This document shows, in pieces, positions 1-5,464 of a stretch of 7,508 nucleotides of DNA. Each line of letters starts with the position of its first letter. Positions within the stretch are counted from its first letter, which is position 1. This DNA comes from WQUF01 sp031549525 (GTDB lineage Bacteria > Bacillota > Clostridia > Clostridiales > Clostridiaceae). The position numbers and the translations under genes were made by a program. The stretch is taken from the NCBI GenBank assembly GCA_031549525.1, contig JAVBPQ010000028.1:1-7508 (forward strand). Direction: 5' to 3'. The notes beneath the pieces were generated by a model. It saw nothing but the letters and a program-made list of their open reading frames with translations, did no database searches and was not told the DNA's origin.

Positions 1-226
1 ATCTTCAGATTCAAGCGCTTTACGTTTAATATCTAGTAATTATGTTGCCTCTGATTCTTCAGTAGTTGGCACTCCAGGAACGCAAATCTTTACTTTTAGA
101 GCTATGCATAAAGGTATGCTAGAATTGACGTTTAAATACAGCCCATTTGAAGGAATGGCGAATGACACTGAAACAGCAGTCTATGATGTATTTATAAGAC
201 CTACATTAAACCGCTATCTCAGGTAG
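1..226 (+). CDS. Chagasin-type cysteine protease inhibitor (I42), C-terminal part
   Basis: The window opens inside this gene. A frame read from base 2 gives 74 residues ending at a TAG at 224-226. The segment GTPGTQIFTFRA followed by GMLELTFKYSPFE matches the C-terminal half of the chagasin/amoebapain inhibitor fold (family I42). It has a GxxG-type loop, an F-T-F-R-A beta strand, a Y-x-P-F/W loop and a final strand, YDVFIRP. Members block papain-like C1 cysteine proteases by inserting three loops into the active-site cleft. The first loop (NPTTG-like) and any signal peptide would lie upstream of the window, so localisation cannot be judged. Family proteins are about 110 residues or form a domain of larger secreted proteins; which applies here is unknown. 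The family call is from motif memory and is fairly confident. The target protease is not visible. Confidence 0.75.
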   Translation, partial: SSDSSALRLISSNYVASDSSVVGTPGTQIFTFRAMHKGMLELTFKYSPFEGMANDTETAVYDVFIRPTLNRYLR

Positions 227-302
227 GTCTGTGTAAATTGTAGCTATAAATCTTAAATTTCTTTAATATATATTTCATGGCTTAAGTTCATAATTTTAAG
301 CA

Positions 303-341
303 AGCTGTTGTTCAATGGAAAAAAATCAATGAACAACAGCT
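303..341 (+). terminator. Hairpin after the inhibitor gene, probable terminator
   Basis: A perfect 12-bp stem pairs AGCTGTTGTTCA (303-314) with TGAACAACAGCT (330-341) around a 15-base A-rich loop. It lies 76 bases after the inhibitor stop and before the next promoter. The following tract (CCTTATTTATATA) is only moderately T-rich, so termination is likely but not textbook. Confidence 0.55.
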
Positions 342-377
342 CCTTATTTATATAACAAAAAAACTAAATAATTGTCC

Positions 378-406
378 TTGACACATAAATAATATTTTGA
401 TACAAT
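378..406 (+). promoter_or_regulatory. Sigma-A-type promoter of the ABC-F unit
   Basis: A consensus -35 TTGACA (378-383) is separated by exactly 17 bases from TACAAT (401-406), five of six matches to the -10 consensus. The predicted start of transcription is near 412-414, about 10 bases before the leader ORF's Shine-Dalgarno sequence. This leaves a leader RNA of roughly 215 bases before the ABC-F start codon. A near-consensus promoter fits control by premature termination rather than by initiation. Confidence 0.85.
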
Positions 407-435
407 TCACTTAATTTAAATGAGGAGTTGAAAAA

Positions 436-456
436 ATGTTCATCCTTTCTTGTTAA
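436..456 (+). CDS. Six-residue leader peptide (MFILSC) of the ABC-F attenuator
   Basis: ATG at 436 is preceded by GAGGAG (422-427) with 8 bases between GGAG and the start codon, a strong ribosome binding site for so short a frame. The encoded peptide is MFILSC, ending at TAA 454-456. It lies just after a strong promoter and ahead of a terminator/antiterminator pair, the arrangement seen in ribosome-mediated attenuators of Firmicutes resistance genes (erm, msr, vmlR, vga-type). Codons 4-6 contain CTTTCTTG (445-452), which can pair with CAAGAAAG (517-524), so a ribosome paused here would sequester that segment. The peptide is inferred to act through its translation, not as a product. Confidence 0.75.
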   Translation: MFILSC

Positions 457-609
457 TCACTTATTGTGAATAAAGCATTTCCTGAGCATATGTTTATGTC
501 TTTTTGGTGTGCTTTGCAAGAAAGTTACTTTTTTTCATTCATTCGTATAAGTATGCTTTTTTACTTATAAAGTCATGCAATAAGTGTAACTTTCTTGCAT
601 GACTTTTTT
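445..609 (+). promoter_or_regulatory. Ribosome-mediated transcription attenuator, alternative stems
   Basis: Three pairings compete. (1) CTTTCTTG (445-452, in the leader ORF) with CAAGAAAG (517-524). (2) The antiterminator, TGCAAGAAAGTTAC (515-528) with GTAACTTTCTTGCA (586-599), 14 bp and perfect. (3) The terminator, 569-580 with 595-606. Pairing 2 shares 595-599 with the terminator and shares 517-524 with pairing 1, so 1 plus 3 is the OFF state and 2 is the ON state. A smaller hairpin (547-553 with 562-568) nests inside the antiterminator loop. In the expected mechanism, an antibiotic-stalled ribosome on the leader ORF covers 445-452, frees 515-528 and allows read-through. The pairings are read directly from the sequence; the drug response is inferred. 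Confidence 0.8.
569..609 (+). terminator. Intrinsic terminator in the ABC-F leader
   Basis: A 12-bp perfect stem pairs AAAGTCATGCAA (569-580) with TTGCATGACTTT (595-606) around a 14-base loop. Its 3' side runs into six T residues (604-609). It ends 8 bases before the ABC-F ribosome binding site, so when it forms the gene is not transcribed. Confidence 0.85.
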
Positions 610-629
610 ATTTAAATGGAGGTATACTT

Positions 630-2096
630 ATGTCTTTAATAAATATTTTAAATCTCACTTTTTCTTATGATGGAAATCCTGATCTGATATTTGATAATAT
701 TTCACTTCAGCTTGATACAAAATGGAAGCTTGGCTTAATTGGCAGAAATGGTCGTGGCAAGACAACATTTTTAAGGCTTTTAAATGGTGATTTTAAATAT
801 AAAGGTATCATCAGTGCATCAGTTAATTTTGATTATTTTCCTTTTAATATAGAAGATACTTCTTTAAAGACCATAGATGTTATTCAAAATATTTTGAATG
901 ATATAAAGCTTTGGGAATTAAATAAGGAGCTATCCTTGTTAAATGTTTCTGAAGATATTTTATATATTCCCTTTGAAAAATTAAGCAATGGGGAAAAAAC
1001 AAAAATACTTCTTATAACTCTATTTTTAAAGCCTAACAACTTTCTTTTAATTGATGAGCCTACAAATCACCTTGATATGGAAGCAAGATCTTCTCTTTCA
1101 AAGTATTTGCAAAATAAATCAGGATTTATACTAGTCTCCCATGATAGGCATATCTTAGATGGATGTATCGATCATGTATTATCTATTAATAAATCAAATA
1201 TAGAATTGCAAAGTGGTAATTTTTCTTCTTGGCAGCATAATAAAAAATTGCAAGATGAATTCGAACTATCTGAAAATGAAAAACTAGAGAGCAATATAAA
1301 GAAACTCACAGAAGCTGCAAGGCGCACTAAAAATTGGTCTGATAAAGTTGAAAAGACAAAAATAGGAAATGGTCCTTTAGATAGAGGATATGTAGGTCAT
1401 AAAGCTGCTAAGATGATGAAGCGCTCAAAAGCCACAGAATCTCGCATGGAAAGGGATATAGAAGAGAAGCAAAAGCTTCTTAAAAACATAGAAAGATTAG
1501 AATCTCTTTCCATAAAGCCTCTTCAATACCATAAAGATATACTAGTATCAGCATCATCATTATCTATTTTCTATGAGGATAGAGTAATATTTGATGATTT
1601 AAGCTTTACTGTAAATCAAGGTGAAAGGGTTTGTCTTCTTGGAAGAAATGGTTGCGGTAAATCTAGCATTTTAAAATTATTGTTAAATGAAAATATAAGC
1701 TTTTCTGGAAATTTAAATATATCAAGCGGAATTAAAATTTCCTATGTCCCTCAAGATACTTCGCATTTAAATGGAGATTTAAAGAGCTTTATATATGAAA
1801 ATCAAATAGATGAAACTTTGTTTAAGACCATATTAAGAAAATTTGGTTTTTTGCGAGAGCAATTTGAAAAGGACATTTCAAATTATAGCGAAGGTCAGAA
1901 AAAGAAGATATTAATAGCAAGCAGCCTCTGTCAAAAAGCTCATTTATATATTTGGGATGAACCTTTAAACTTTATAGATGTTCTCTCAAGGATTCAAATA
2001 GAAGAGCTTATCATAAAATATAAACCTACTATGATATTTGTAGAACATGATATGTCTTTTATAGAGAATGTAGCAACCAAAAAAATTAATATTTAG
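630..2096 (+). CDS. ABC-F ribosomal protection ATPase, Lsa/CplR-type
   Basis: The 488-residue protein has two ABC ATPase domains and no membrane segment, so it is a cytosolic ABC-F factor and not a transporter. Domain 1 has Walker A GRNGRGKTT (38-46), signature LSNGEK (118-123), Walker B with IDEP (141-144) and switch SHD (170-172). Domain 2 has GRNGCGKSS (338-346), YSEGQ (419-423), WDEP (442-445) and EHD (472-474). Both catalytic glutamates (143 and 444) are present. The charged interdomain linker, about 185-305, carries the tip thought to reach the peptidyl-transferase centre. The Walker A wording, linker (VGHKAAKMMKRSK) and length match the Lsa(A)/CplR group (Lsa(A) is about 498), which displaces lincosamides, pleuromutilins and streptogramin A. 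ATG 630 follows GGAGG (618-622) by 7 bases. Expression is controlled by the upstream attenuator. The family is certain; the exact drug spectrum is inferred. Confidence 0.92.
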   Translation: MSLINILNLTFSYDGNPDLIFDNISLQLDTKWKLGLIGRNGRGKTTFLRLLNGDFKYKGIISASVNFDYFPFNIEDTSLKTIDVIQNILNDIKLWELNKELSLLNVSEDILYIPFEKLSNGEKTKILLITLFLKPNNFLLIDEPTNHLDMEARSSLSKYLQNKSGFILVSHDRHILDGCIDHVLSINKSNIELQSGNFSSWQHNKKLQDEFELSENEKLESNIKKLTEAARRTKNWSDKVEKTKIGNGPLDRGYVGHKAAKMMKRSKATESRMERDIEEKQKLLKNIERLESLSIKPLQYHKDILVSASSLSIFYEDRVIFDDLSFTVNQGERVCLLGRNGCGKSSILKLLLNENISFSGNLNISSGIKISYVPQDTSHLNGDLKSFIYENQIDETLFKTILRKFGFLREQFEKDISNYSEGQKKKILIASSLCQKAHLYIWDEPLNFIDVLSRIQIEELIIKYKPTMIFVEHDMSFIENVATKKINI

Positions 2097-2102
2097 ATAG
2101 TA

Positions 2103-2140
2103 AAAATGACCTGCCAGAATTGTTCCTAGCAGGTCATTTT
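2103..2140. terminator. Bidirectional intrinsic terminator between convergent genes
   Basis: A perfect 12-bp stem pairs AAAATGACCTGC (2103-2114) with GCAGGTCATTTT (2129-2140) around a 14-base loop. It ends in a T run on both strands. It begins 6 bases after the ABC-F stop and touches the stop of the minus-strand small gene, so it can end both transcripts. Confidence 0.88.
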
Positions 2141-2141
2141 A

Positions 2142-2312
2142 TTATTTAAATTCAGTTAATGGTTTATTCTTAAAACCAATCATATCTTGCTTTCTGTCAT
2201 ACTGCTTTAGTTTTGCTTCAAGTTTATTTTTTGCTGAATTTAATTTATTTTTTTCTAAAAATTCAGAATTTTGCAAACCTTTGTTTTTAGAATTTACTCT
2301 ATTGTTTTGCAT
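2142..2312 (-). CDS. Small K/N-rich hypothetical protein (56 aa)
   Basis: I do not recognise this protein. Starting at ATG 2312 it has 56 residues, very rich in Lys and Asn, with no cysteine and no membrane segment. A probable helix covers about residues 15-40, with alternating charges (EFLEKNKLNSAKNKLEAKLKQ). This start is preferred because AGGTGG (2326-2321) lies 8 bases upstream. The same frame stays open to a GTG at 2354, giving 70 residues, but that start has no good ribosome binding site. The stop abuts the bidirectional terminator, which supports a real gene. It is the last gene of the minus-strand group after the kinase and the 92-codon membrane protein, and may be co-transcribed with them. 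Its size and charge would suit a nucleic-acid-binding or sporulation-related protein, but nothing proves this. Confidence 0.55.
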   Translation of the reverse strand: MQNNRVNSKNKGLQNSEFLEKNKLNSAKNKLEAKLKQYDRKQDMIGFKNKPLTEFK

Positions 2313-2429
2313 GAGTGCCACCACCTTTTCGCTTACACTTAAAGATATTGTCACCTTACATTACATAGTTTGTCCTGGTAATTTAAAAATATACTTATTA
2401 AAAATTAGAAAATAAAACCATTTTTTTTA

Positions 2430-2708
2430 TTAAATATTTATATTACGAATTAAAGTTTGTATCAAAGTAAGGCAAAATGCAATAGCTAAGATAATAAAGC
2501 ATGTACCTAAAAACTTATTTTTATTTATTAGTATCTCTTCTATTGCACCAAGTACTTCTAAAACAGATACACTTCCATATATAACCGCAGAGGGAATCCA
2601 ACTATTTGTGGTGAAAAATAAAACTGCAGATATAAGTACAGTTAATACAAGGATCAATGCTAAAATCCGAAAAAGTAATGGCACTTTTCTTTTTTGTTGC
2701 ACAATCAA
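2430..2708 (-). CDS. Small integral membrane protein (92 aa), unknown function
   Basis: I do not recognise the family. After a basic N-terminus (QQKRK) come a hydrophobic segment at about 11-32, a second moderately hydrophobic segment at about 39-61 holding acidic residues (EVLGAIEEI), and a third at about 66-88. That gives two or three membrane passes with a positive-inside start. The start is non-ATG: TTG 2708 lies 5 bases after AAAGGGG, and an in-frame GTG at 2702 lies 6 bases after GGAAGGA; either is plausible. It begins 33 bases after the kinase stop on the same strand, so the two are probably one operon. A role next to the kinase (accessory sensor, immunity or resistance membrane protein) is only inferred from position. 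It is not AgrB, which is about 190 residues with His and Cys protease residues, and it does not look like a peptide precursor. Confidence 0.65.
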   Translation of the reverse strand: MIVQQKRKVPLLFRILALILVLTVLISAVLFFTTNSWIPSAVIYGSVSVLEVLGAIEEILINKNKFLGTCFIILAIAFCLTLIQTLIRNINI

Positions 2709-2741
2709 TCCTTCCCCTTTCTAGTTAAAATAGGATTATAC

Positions 2742-4163
2742 TTATTGTTCCTCAGCAAATAAAATTAAAAATATTGTAAATTGATTGTCATGATAGTTCA
2801 CACGATACCCACAGTGTTCATAAGAATTTAGAATATGTATAACTTGAGATAATCCTACACCAGAATGTTTTTGTTTTGTAGTATATCCATAATCAAATAT
2901 TTTATTAATATGTACATTATCTTTGGTGGTATTTGATATTACAAATACAATTGTTTTTTTATCTTTTTTTTCAAATGATATATTAATCTGTTTTTGCTCA
3001 GATAAGCTTGCCGCTTCAATGGCATTATCAATAACAATACTTAACACACGGCATAAATCTAAATCATTTAATACAATATTAGATATATCACACATCATAT
3101 TTATTGAATATGTAATCCCAGCCTTATTAGCCATTTCCGCCTTTGATTGAAACAAGCTATAAATTGCAATACGAGATTTCAATACCTCTATTAAGCTGAG
3201 AAAATCCCCTGCAGTTTTAGTCTGATTGAAAAGCGCTTGATGATACCTTTTTAAACCCTCATAGTCCTCAATCTCAAGATATCCTCCATATGTTTGCAAA
3301 ACATTATAAAAATCATGTTTTATATTTCTAAATTCTTGATTTGCATGAAGTAGCGAACTTATATAAGTCCCTGCAGCTTGTGTCTCCCATTCAAAAAACT
3401 TTGAACGAAGAAAGGATATTGATATTACTAAGTATGAGATAATACACGCTATCACTAAAAAATAAATCAATACAATAGTTGGTTCAAACGTTGTAAGATT
3501 ACTAGATAGCCACTTAATCCTAAAAAAAACGATACCCACATAGAATATTATCAAAACTAAAAATGTCTGTAATAGCTGAAAAAACAAATTTTTATCATTA
3601 TAATTAACTGGAATGGAAATGTTCCGCTTCCCTTTTTTCGTGTATATTTTAAAGAAAGCATATACAAAAAGGAGCAATAAAATAATCAAAAAAATTGATA
3701 CAATCTCATGAAAATAAAAATTAATAAAAACTTCATACACTGGCAATATGCCATAAAACATATTGTTTAATAGCATGTACATAAGGACTACAACATAATG
3801 CATAAGTAAATGATTTCTTAAAATGATACTACTTTTTGTAGGAGTAAGCTTTAGTATCTTCTTAATAACAAAATACAAGAGCATTCCTGATATAGGATTT
3901 ATAAACATAAGCATTGTATAAAGCCAAACAGAGAAATATATACCAGGTGAAAAGAAAAATAAATCTACTGTATATAAAGGTAATATATATAAAATAGATA
4001 TAGCTAAAGAACACAGCAAATGCCTTTTTAGAGGTATTTTAATATCAAATAATTCAAATTGAATTTTCAGAATAATATAATGGTTTACCATATTTTGAAG
4101 AATAACAAATAATATACCCCAAATTCTTCGCTGTTCAACAAAATATTTAATGATGAAATGCAC
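2742..4163 (-). CDS. AgrC-like sensor histidine kinase, GHKL type
   Basis: The protein has 473 residues. The N-terminal half (about 14-252) is strongly hydrophobic with roughly six or seven membrane segments, the polytopic sensor of AgrC/ComD-like kinases. The cytoplasmic half carries the HPK10-type H-box FRNIKHDFYN with phosphoacceptor His283, the N-box IVIDNAIEAA (Asn380), an IFDYGYTT segment (422-429) and the G-box GVGLSQV (435-441), so it should be catalytically competent. AgrC-family kinases sense secreted, often cyclic, peptides and phosphorylate LytTR regulators. No AgrB processing protease, AgrD peptide or LytTR regulator lies within the window, so this looks like an orphan kinase. 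The first available start is GTG 4163, because the frame has a TAG immediately before it. Its ribosome binding site is poor, and a short upstream ORF ends 5 bases ahead, suggesting translational coupling. The 92-codon membrane gene follows by 33 bases. Confidence 0.9.
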   Translation of the reverse strand: MHFIIKYFVEQRRIWGILFVILQNMVNHYIILKIQFELFDIKIPLKRHLLCSLAISILYILPLYTVDLFFFSPGIYFSVWLYTMLMFINPISGMLLYFVIKKILKLTPTKSSIILRNHLLMHYVVVLMYMLLNNMFYGILPVYEVFINFYFHEIVSIFLIILLLLFVYAFFKIYTKKGKRNISIPVNYNDKNLFFQLLQTFLVLIIFYVGIVFFRIKWLSSNLTTFEPTIVLIYFLVIACIISYLVISISFLRSKFFEWETQAAGTYISSLLHANQEFRNIKHDFYNVLQTYGGYLEIEDYEGLKRYHQALFNQTKTAGDFLSLIEVLKSRIAIYSLFQSKAEMANKAGITYSINMMCDISNIVLNDLDLCRVLSIVIDNAIEAASLSEQKQINISFEKKDKKTIVFVISNTTKDNVHINKIFDYGYTTKQKHSGVGLSQVIHILNSYEHCGYRVNYHDNQFTIFLILFAEEQ

Positions 4164-4168
4164 CTAAC

Positions 4169-4204
4169 TCATCTGCTACTTAAAATATGAACAAATATAT
4201 TCAT
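4169..4204 (-). CDS. Possible 11-codon upstream ORF of the kinase
   Basis: ATG 4204 encodes MNIFVHILSSR and stops with TGA at 4171-4169, 5 bases before the kinase GTG. It is preceded by GAGGGAG (4221-4215) at a spacing of 10 bases, a better ribosome binding site than the kinase's own. It may feed ribosomes to the kinase by coupling. It could also be a decayed original N-terminus, or chance. No product function is claimed. Confidence 0.35.
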   Translation of the reverse strand: MNIFVHILSSR

Positions 4205-4675
4205 ATCAAGAAAACTCCCTCTTTAATGTATCTGTCCTCAAAATAATTATTTTAATAATATTTGATCTGATACTCAAAAGGCGTAAATTCCCGATTAATC
4301 ATCGGTACATGTATACAATCCTTTTACTACTTTGTATACTTTAGCATTTGAAAGGTTAAGCTCTATTAATTTTATACTCATAGGTTAATTTAGATCTAAA
4401 GTTATAAAATTTTTGCTTTTTATTTACTTACCCTTGCTAAATGCATATTTTTCATCAAAAACTTAACATTTAAATCATATTGTTAAAGGAATGATGAATT
4501 ACTTGCACCTTTATACCTTGTTTTTGAATATTTTGTTTAGTAGCTCCTCCTTCCTCTTTTCTCTTATTCTTAAACTTTTATATTTTCTTTAAAATTTTTT
4601 CGATCTCTTAACCCTCTTTGTTTTATTTATGAATTTTCTCCCTTTTTATATATTTTTTTCTATATTTAAATAGTT
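4205..4675. other. Long AT-rich gap between kinase and receiver gene, no convincing gene
   Basis: No frame here combines a start codon, a ribosome binding site and reasonable length. The stretch contains a dyad GTATACAA (4311-4318) / TTGTATAC (4332-4339), a second dyad CCGAT (4291-4295) / ATCGG (4301-4305), and a pyrimidine-rich tract on the plus strand (about 4540-4640). On the minus strand that tract shows several Shine-Dalgarno-like words, including AGGAGG at 4551-4546, with no start codon at a workable distance. It may hold the kinase promoter and operator plus decayed coding sequence. A weak minus-strand promoter-like pair (TTTAGA, 18 bases, TATAAA) lies near 4370-4400. Confidence 0.5.
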
Positions 4676-5134
4676 TTAATTACATTTTTGAGTATTATTC
4701 ATAATATCCGTACACTTTGCAGCAAGTAATACTAAAGCAAAAAGATCGCTGTACTTAAATGGTTTTTGAATAAAAAAATCAAAGTCAGTATCTTCCATGT
4801 TTATTATACTTCCAGACATAGCTATAACCTGCGGTCGTCTGGTTGAGTTTGGCATAGCTTTGCGAATGCTGTTAAGCACTTCGTAACCATTTAACCCTGG
4901 CATTTGTATATCAAGCAAAATTACATTGTATTTTTCAGAAAAAGCAAGATACTTTCGTAATCCTTCTTGTCCACTATTTGCAATATCAGAGCCTATTCCT
5001 CTCTTTCTTAAAAAACTAGAAATAATCTCCAAAAGATCTATATTATCATCTATGACCAAAATATTTAACTCATATAAATTAGCTGGTACACAGCTATAAT
5101 CTCCACCCAAAATACTCGCCTCCAAAGCTTTCAT
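4676..5134 (-). CDS. Stand-alone response-regulator receiver (REC) protein
   Basis: The 152-residue protein is a single CheY-like receiver domain (about 23-140) with short tails and no DNA-binding or enzymatic output domain. All phosphorylation residues are present: Asp29-Asp30 (LVIDDN), phosphoacceptor Asp75 (LLDIQMPG), the switch Ser107 (AMSGS) and Lys124 (QKP). It should therefore accept phosphate from a histidine kinase and work as a phosphorelay intermediate or through protein contacts, as Spo0F and CheY do. The wording is closest to receivers attached to hybrid kinases, so descent from a hybrid kinase is possible. ATG 5134 lacks a ribosome binding site. A GGAGG inside codons 4-6 lies 8 bases before an in-frame TTG at 5110, which would give 144 residues and is an equally good start. 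The AgrC-like kinase downstream is over 500 bases away and normally uses LytTR partners, so pairing is uncertain. Confidence 0.85.
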   Translation of the reverse strand: MKALEASILGGDYSCVPANLYELNILVIDDNIDLLEIISSFLRKRGIGSDIANSGQEGLRKYLAFSEKYNVILLDIQMPGLNGYEVLNSIRKAMPNSTRRPQVIAMSGSIINMEDTDFDFFIQKPFKYSDLFALVLLAAKCTDIMNNTQKCN

Positions 5135-5153
5135 AATAATATAAAACAGTACT

Positions 5154-5214
5154 TTTTTATTTTACCATAGTCATATCTTGGAATCTACAATTCATGTTAA
5201 TGGTAAAATAAAAA
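5154..5214. repeat. 15-bp perfect inverted repeat upstream of the receiver gene
   Basis: TTTTTATTTTACCAT (5154-5168) is the exact reverse complement of ATGGTAAAATAAAAA (5200-5214), with 31 bases between. It begins 20 bases upstream of the receiver gene's ATG. The outer parts are A/T runs and the inner part is ACCAT/ATGGT. It could be an operator, a weak bidirectional terminator, or the ends of a small degraded mobile element. The sequence alone does not choose. Confidence 0.6.
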
Positions 5215-5243
5215 TCATACTATTTATTTCTTATAATTGACTA

Positions 5244-5363
5244 ATGACAATTCAATATATTGTTGGAAATGATGCCGAAGGTTTTGGCATAGGATGCCAT
5301 CGAGCAGTGGATTCAGGATTTAAACTGTTTGAGCATCTTAAAGAAGACGGATTAGTTAATTAG
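5244..5363 (+). pseudogene. 39-codon orphan ORF, probable remnant of a gene 3' end
   Basis: A plus-strand frame from ATG 5244 to TAG 5361-5363 encodes 39 residues with protein-like composition (IVGNDAEGFGIGCHRAVDSG, then KLFEHLKEDGLVN). Its base composition is richer in G and C than the DNA just before it. There is no ribosome binding site before the ATG and no promoter is evident. This suits the surviving C-terminal end of a larger, otherwise deleted gene rather than an active small gene. I do not recognise the parent family. A loose likeness to the C-terminal glycine/aspartate segment of FAD-dependent oxidoreductases is too weak to name. Confidence 0.35.
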
Positions 5364-5393
5364 ATGATTTTTTTACTTTACAATAACAATGCC

Positions 5394-5423
5394 GCTCGGC
5401 AAGGGTTGTGGCCCTTGCCGAGC
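5394..5423 (-). terminator. GC-rich hairpin downstream of the MerR gene
   Basis: A 12-bp perfect stem pairs GCTCGGCAAGGG (5394-5405) with CCCTTGCCGAGC (5412-5423) around a 6-base loop. It stands out in AT-rich surroundings and lies about 40 bases past the MerR stop. The flank on the minus strand (GGCATTGTTATTG) is only weakly T-rich, so it is a probable but imperfect terminator. A repeat-element origin is possible. Confidence 0.55.
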
Positions 5424-5464
5424 TAACATCAAAAGCAATCAAATAGACATTGCTAAATATAATT

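Noticed and set aside
2923..3150. 75-codon open frame on the plus strand inside the kinase gene
   Set aside because: It is antisense to the conserved kinase catalytic domain, has no ribosome binding site and encodes no recognisable motif, so it is a shadow frame.
4252..4323. 23-codon stop-bounded minus-strand frame containing NREFTPFEYQ
   Set aside because: It looks protein-like and might be a gene remnant, but it has no start signals, overlaps the dyads, and I cannot place its family.
4510..4551. AgrD-like peptide gene after AGGAGG on the minus strand (frame reading LLNKIFKNKV)
   Set aside because: There is no start codon at workable spacing, the frame stops after about ten codons, and there is no thiolactone-type Cys and acidic tail.
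4491..4592. 33-codon hydrophobic plus-strand ORF, considered as a type I toxin-like peptide
   Set aside because: Its hydrophobicity follows from the pyrimidine-rich tract it reads through. The AAGGA word is too close to the start codon, and no antisense RNA promoter was evident.
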